Source: Verrucomicrobiota bacterium (GTDB taxonomy: Bacteria; Verrucomicrobiota; Verrucomicrobiia; Verrucomicrobiales; Verrucomicrobiaceae). Taken from it: a DNA stretch of 6,513 bases. Within the stretch, counting starts at the first letter, position 1. Every line of letters begins with the position of its first letter. Shown in pieces: positions 5,536 to 6,513 of this stretch. The translations under genes were made by a program, and so were the position numbers. The stretch spans positions 1 to 6,513 of the forward strand of contig JAEYUU010000765.1 in NCBI GenBank assembly GCA_023429545.1. Direction: 5' to 3'. The notes under the pieces are model-generated. The model was not told the origin of the DNA. It saw only the letters and a list, made by a program, of their open reading frames with translations, and did no database searches.

Positions 5536-6513
5536 ATGAAGACGCTATTCCTCCCCGCTGCGCTGTTGCTTGCGCTGCCAGTCCTTGCAAGCAACTGGCC
5601 CCAGACGCGCGGGCCCAATCGGGACTCCATCAGCCCGGATGTGGCGGTGCCCACCTCGTGGAGCGAGAGGGAAAACCTGAAGTGGAAGCTTGACCTGCCA
5701 GGACCGGGGGCCTCCAGTCCCATCGTGTGGGGCGACCGGGTATTCGTGACCTGCTTCTCTGGTCAGCGGGAGGATGGCGATGTGAGCGCACTGGTGCGCC
5801 ACGTTCTCTGCGTGGACAAGGCCACCGGAAAAAAGCTCTGGCAGAAGGATTATCCCGTCACGCAAAAGGACGACGAGTGGCGCGGCATGATCCGCGAGCA
5901 TGGTTATACCAGCAACACGCCCGTCACGGACGGGAAGCATGTCTACGTGCTCTGGGGCTAGGGTGGCGTGGTCGCGATCGACATGGATGGGAAGGAAATC
6001 TGGAAAGCGACGACGGGTGGCGAGTCCAATCGCATGCGCTGGGGCTCTTCTGGATCGCCCGTGTTGTGGAAGAATCTTGTGATCGTCAATGCCGCGGATG
6101 AGGCGCAATCCGTGATCGCGTTCGACAAGGCGACCGGGAAGCAGGTATGGAAGCAGACCGCCGGATTGCTCGAGGGTGCTTTCAGCTCCCCGCAGATCCT
6201 CACCCGTGCGGATGGACGTGAAGATCTCATCTTCGCCGCACCGAGCGAGTTGTGGGGCGTGAATCCAGAGACGGGCAGACTCCGCTGGTATGCCCCCACT
6301 GGCATAGAAGGCAATGTGGCGCCGGACCCTGTGATCACGGGAGATCAGGTGTGTGTATTCGGTGGCTTTCCCTCCACCATGCGAGTCGCAGTGAAGGCGG
6401 GTGACAAGGGCGAAGTCAGCGCCTCTGCCATGCTCTGGCAGGACAATCAGTCCACCTACGTGCCCACACCCGTGATGCACGAGGGCAGGCTGTATGTGGT
6501 GAGCGATCAGGGT
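5536..6513 (+). pseudogene. exported PQQ-like beta-propeller protein gene, interrupted by in-frame TAG; 3' end outside window
   Basis: The reading frame encodes an exported beta-propeller of the PQQ-like/BamB-like type, common in Planctomycetota and Verrucomicrobiota; such proteins act in the periplasm or envelope, and most have no assigned substrate. MKTLFLPAALLLALPVLA is a clear signal peptide with likely cleavage before SNW, which supports ATG 5536 over the in-frame ATG 5425. Blades are marked by repeated 'AxDxxTGKxxW' turns: CVDKATGKKLW (91-102), AIDMDGKEIW after the stop, AFDKATGKQVW and GVNPETGRLRW, each preceded by SSP/TPV-type strands. Codon 142 is TAG (5959-5961) in the middle of blade 2 (VYVLWG-stop-GGVVAID). 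The same frame then stays open for 184 codons to the window end with intact blades. As written, only a 141-residue fragment is made; a restart at GTG 5968 or ATG 5983 would give a signal-less fragment. Explanations are a recent null mutation, a base-call error, or amber readthrough. Confidence 0.8.
5959..5961 (+). other. in-frame amber codon within blade 2 of the propeller gene
   Basis: TAG sits between GGC and GGT in the frame ...CTC TGG GGC TAG GGT GGC GTG.... Relatives often have Lys or a small polar residue at this turn (GKGGV or GKSGV type), so a single A-to-T change from AAG would explain it; this ancestral codon is inferred. There is no frameshift, and the protein is recognisable on both sides. 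Confidence 0.85.

Noticed and set aside
5073..5693. 206-residue plus-strand frame across the GT9-like gene and divergent spacer
   Set aside because: It is antisense to the minus-strand protein, which shows GT-B/GT9 features, and runs out of frame into the propeller gene.
5545..6480. 311-residue uninterrupted minus-strand frame opposite the broken propeller gene
   Set aside because: It is tempting because the plus strand has a stop, but its protein has no recognisable features while the plus frame has a signal peptide and repeated propeller motifs on both sides of the stop.

Overview
The window reads as chromosomal DNA of a GC-rich Gram-negative bacterium. The gene styles point to the Planctomycetota/Verrucomicrobiota group, more likely Verrucomicrobiota: a kinase with a membrane anchor and a leucine-rich-repeat-like tail, a secreted PQQ-type propeller beginning NWPQTRGPNRD, and a ROK protein. 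This placement is inferred from protein style only; there is no rRNA or other marker gene. No tRNA, CRISPR array, insertion sequence or phage gene was seen.

Layout. Bases 2-415 are the 3' end of a ROK-family sugar kinase or regulator gene. A 185-base gap follows, holding small hairpins and a short direct repeat, and ending in a strong ribosome binding site. Bases 601-4669 are a tight three-gene plus-strand run: a membrane-anchored Ser/Thr protein kinase, a GT4-type glycosyltransferase (11 bases downstream, or overlapping by 4 bases if a TTG start is used), and a polysaccharide pyruvyl transferase family protein joined by an ATGA stop/start overlap. A minus-strand gene (4581-5426) runs toward them and overlaps the pyruvyl transferase gene by 89 bases tail to tail. 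It encodes a small, divergent protein resembling glycosyltransferase family 9 (heptosyltransferase-like). After a 109-base divergent spacer comes an exported PQQ-like beta-propeller gene (5536 to beyond the window end), interrupted by one in-frame TAG at 5959-5961.

How the genes may work together. Two glycosyltransferase-type proteins and a pyruvyl transferase-type protein suggest a small cell-surface or exopolysaccharide module. The kinase is the first gene of the run, and its predicted topology (kinase inside, repeat domain outside) would let it sense the envelope. A reasonable but untested hypothesis is that it regulates the glycan enzymes encoded behind it, perhaps through the Ser/Thr-rich tail of the glycosyltransferase. 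The ROK and propeller genes are probably independent neighbours.

The features most worth a second look are the single amber codon in an otherwise intact propeller gene, the kinase-glycan enzyme coupling, and the apparent loss of zinc-binding cysteines in the ROK protein. No clearly new kind of system is visible.
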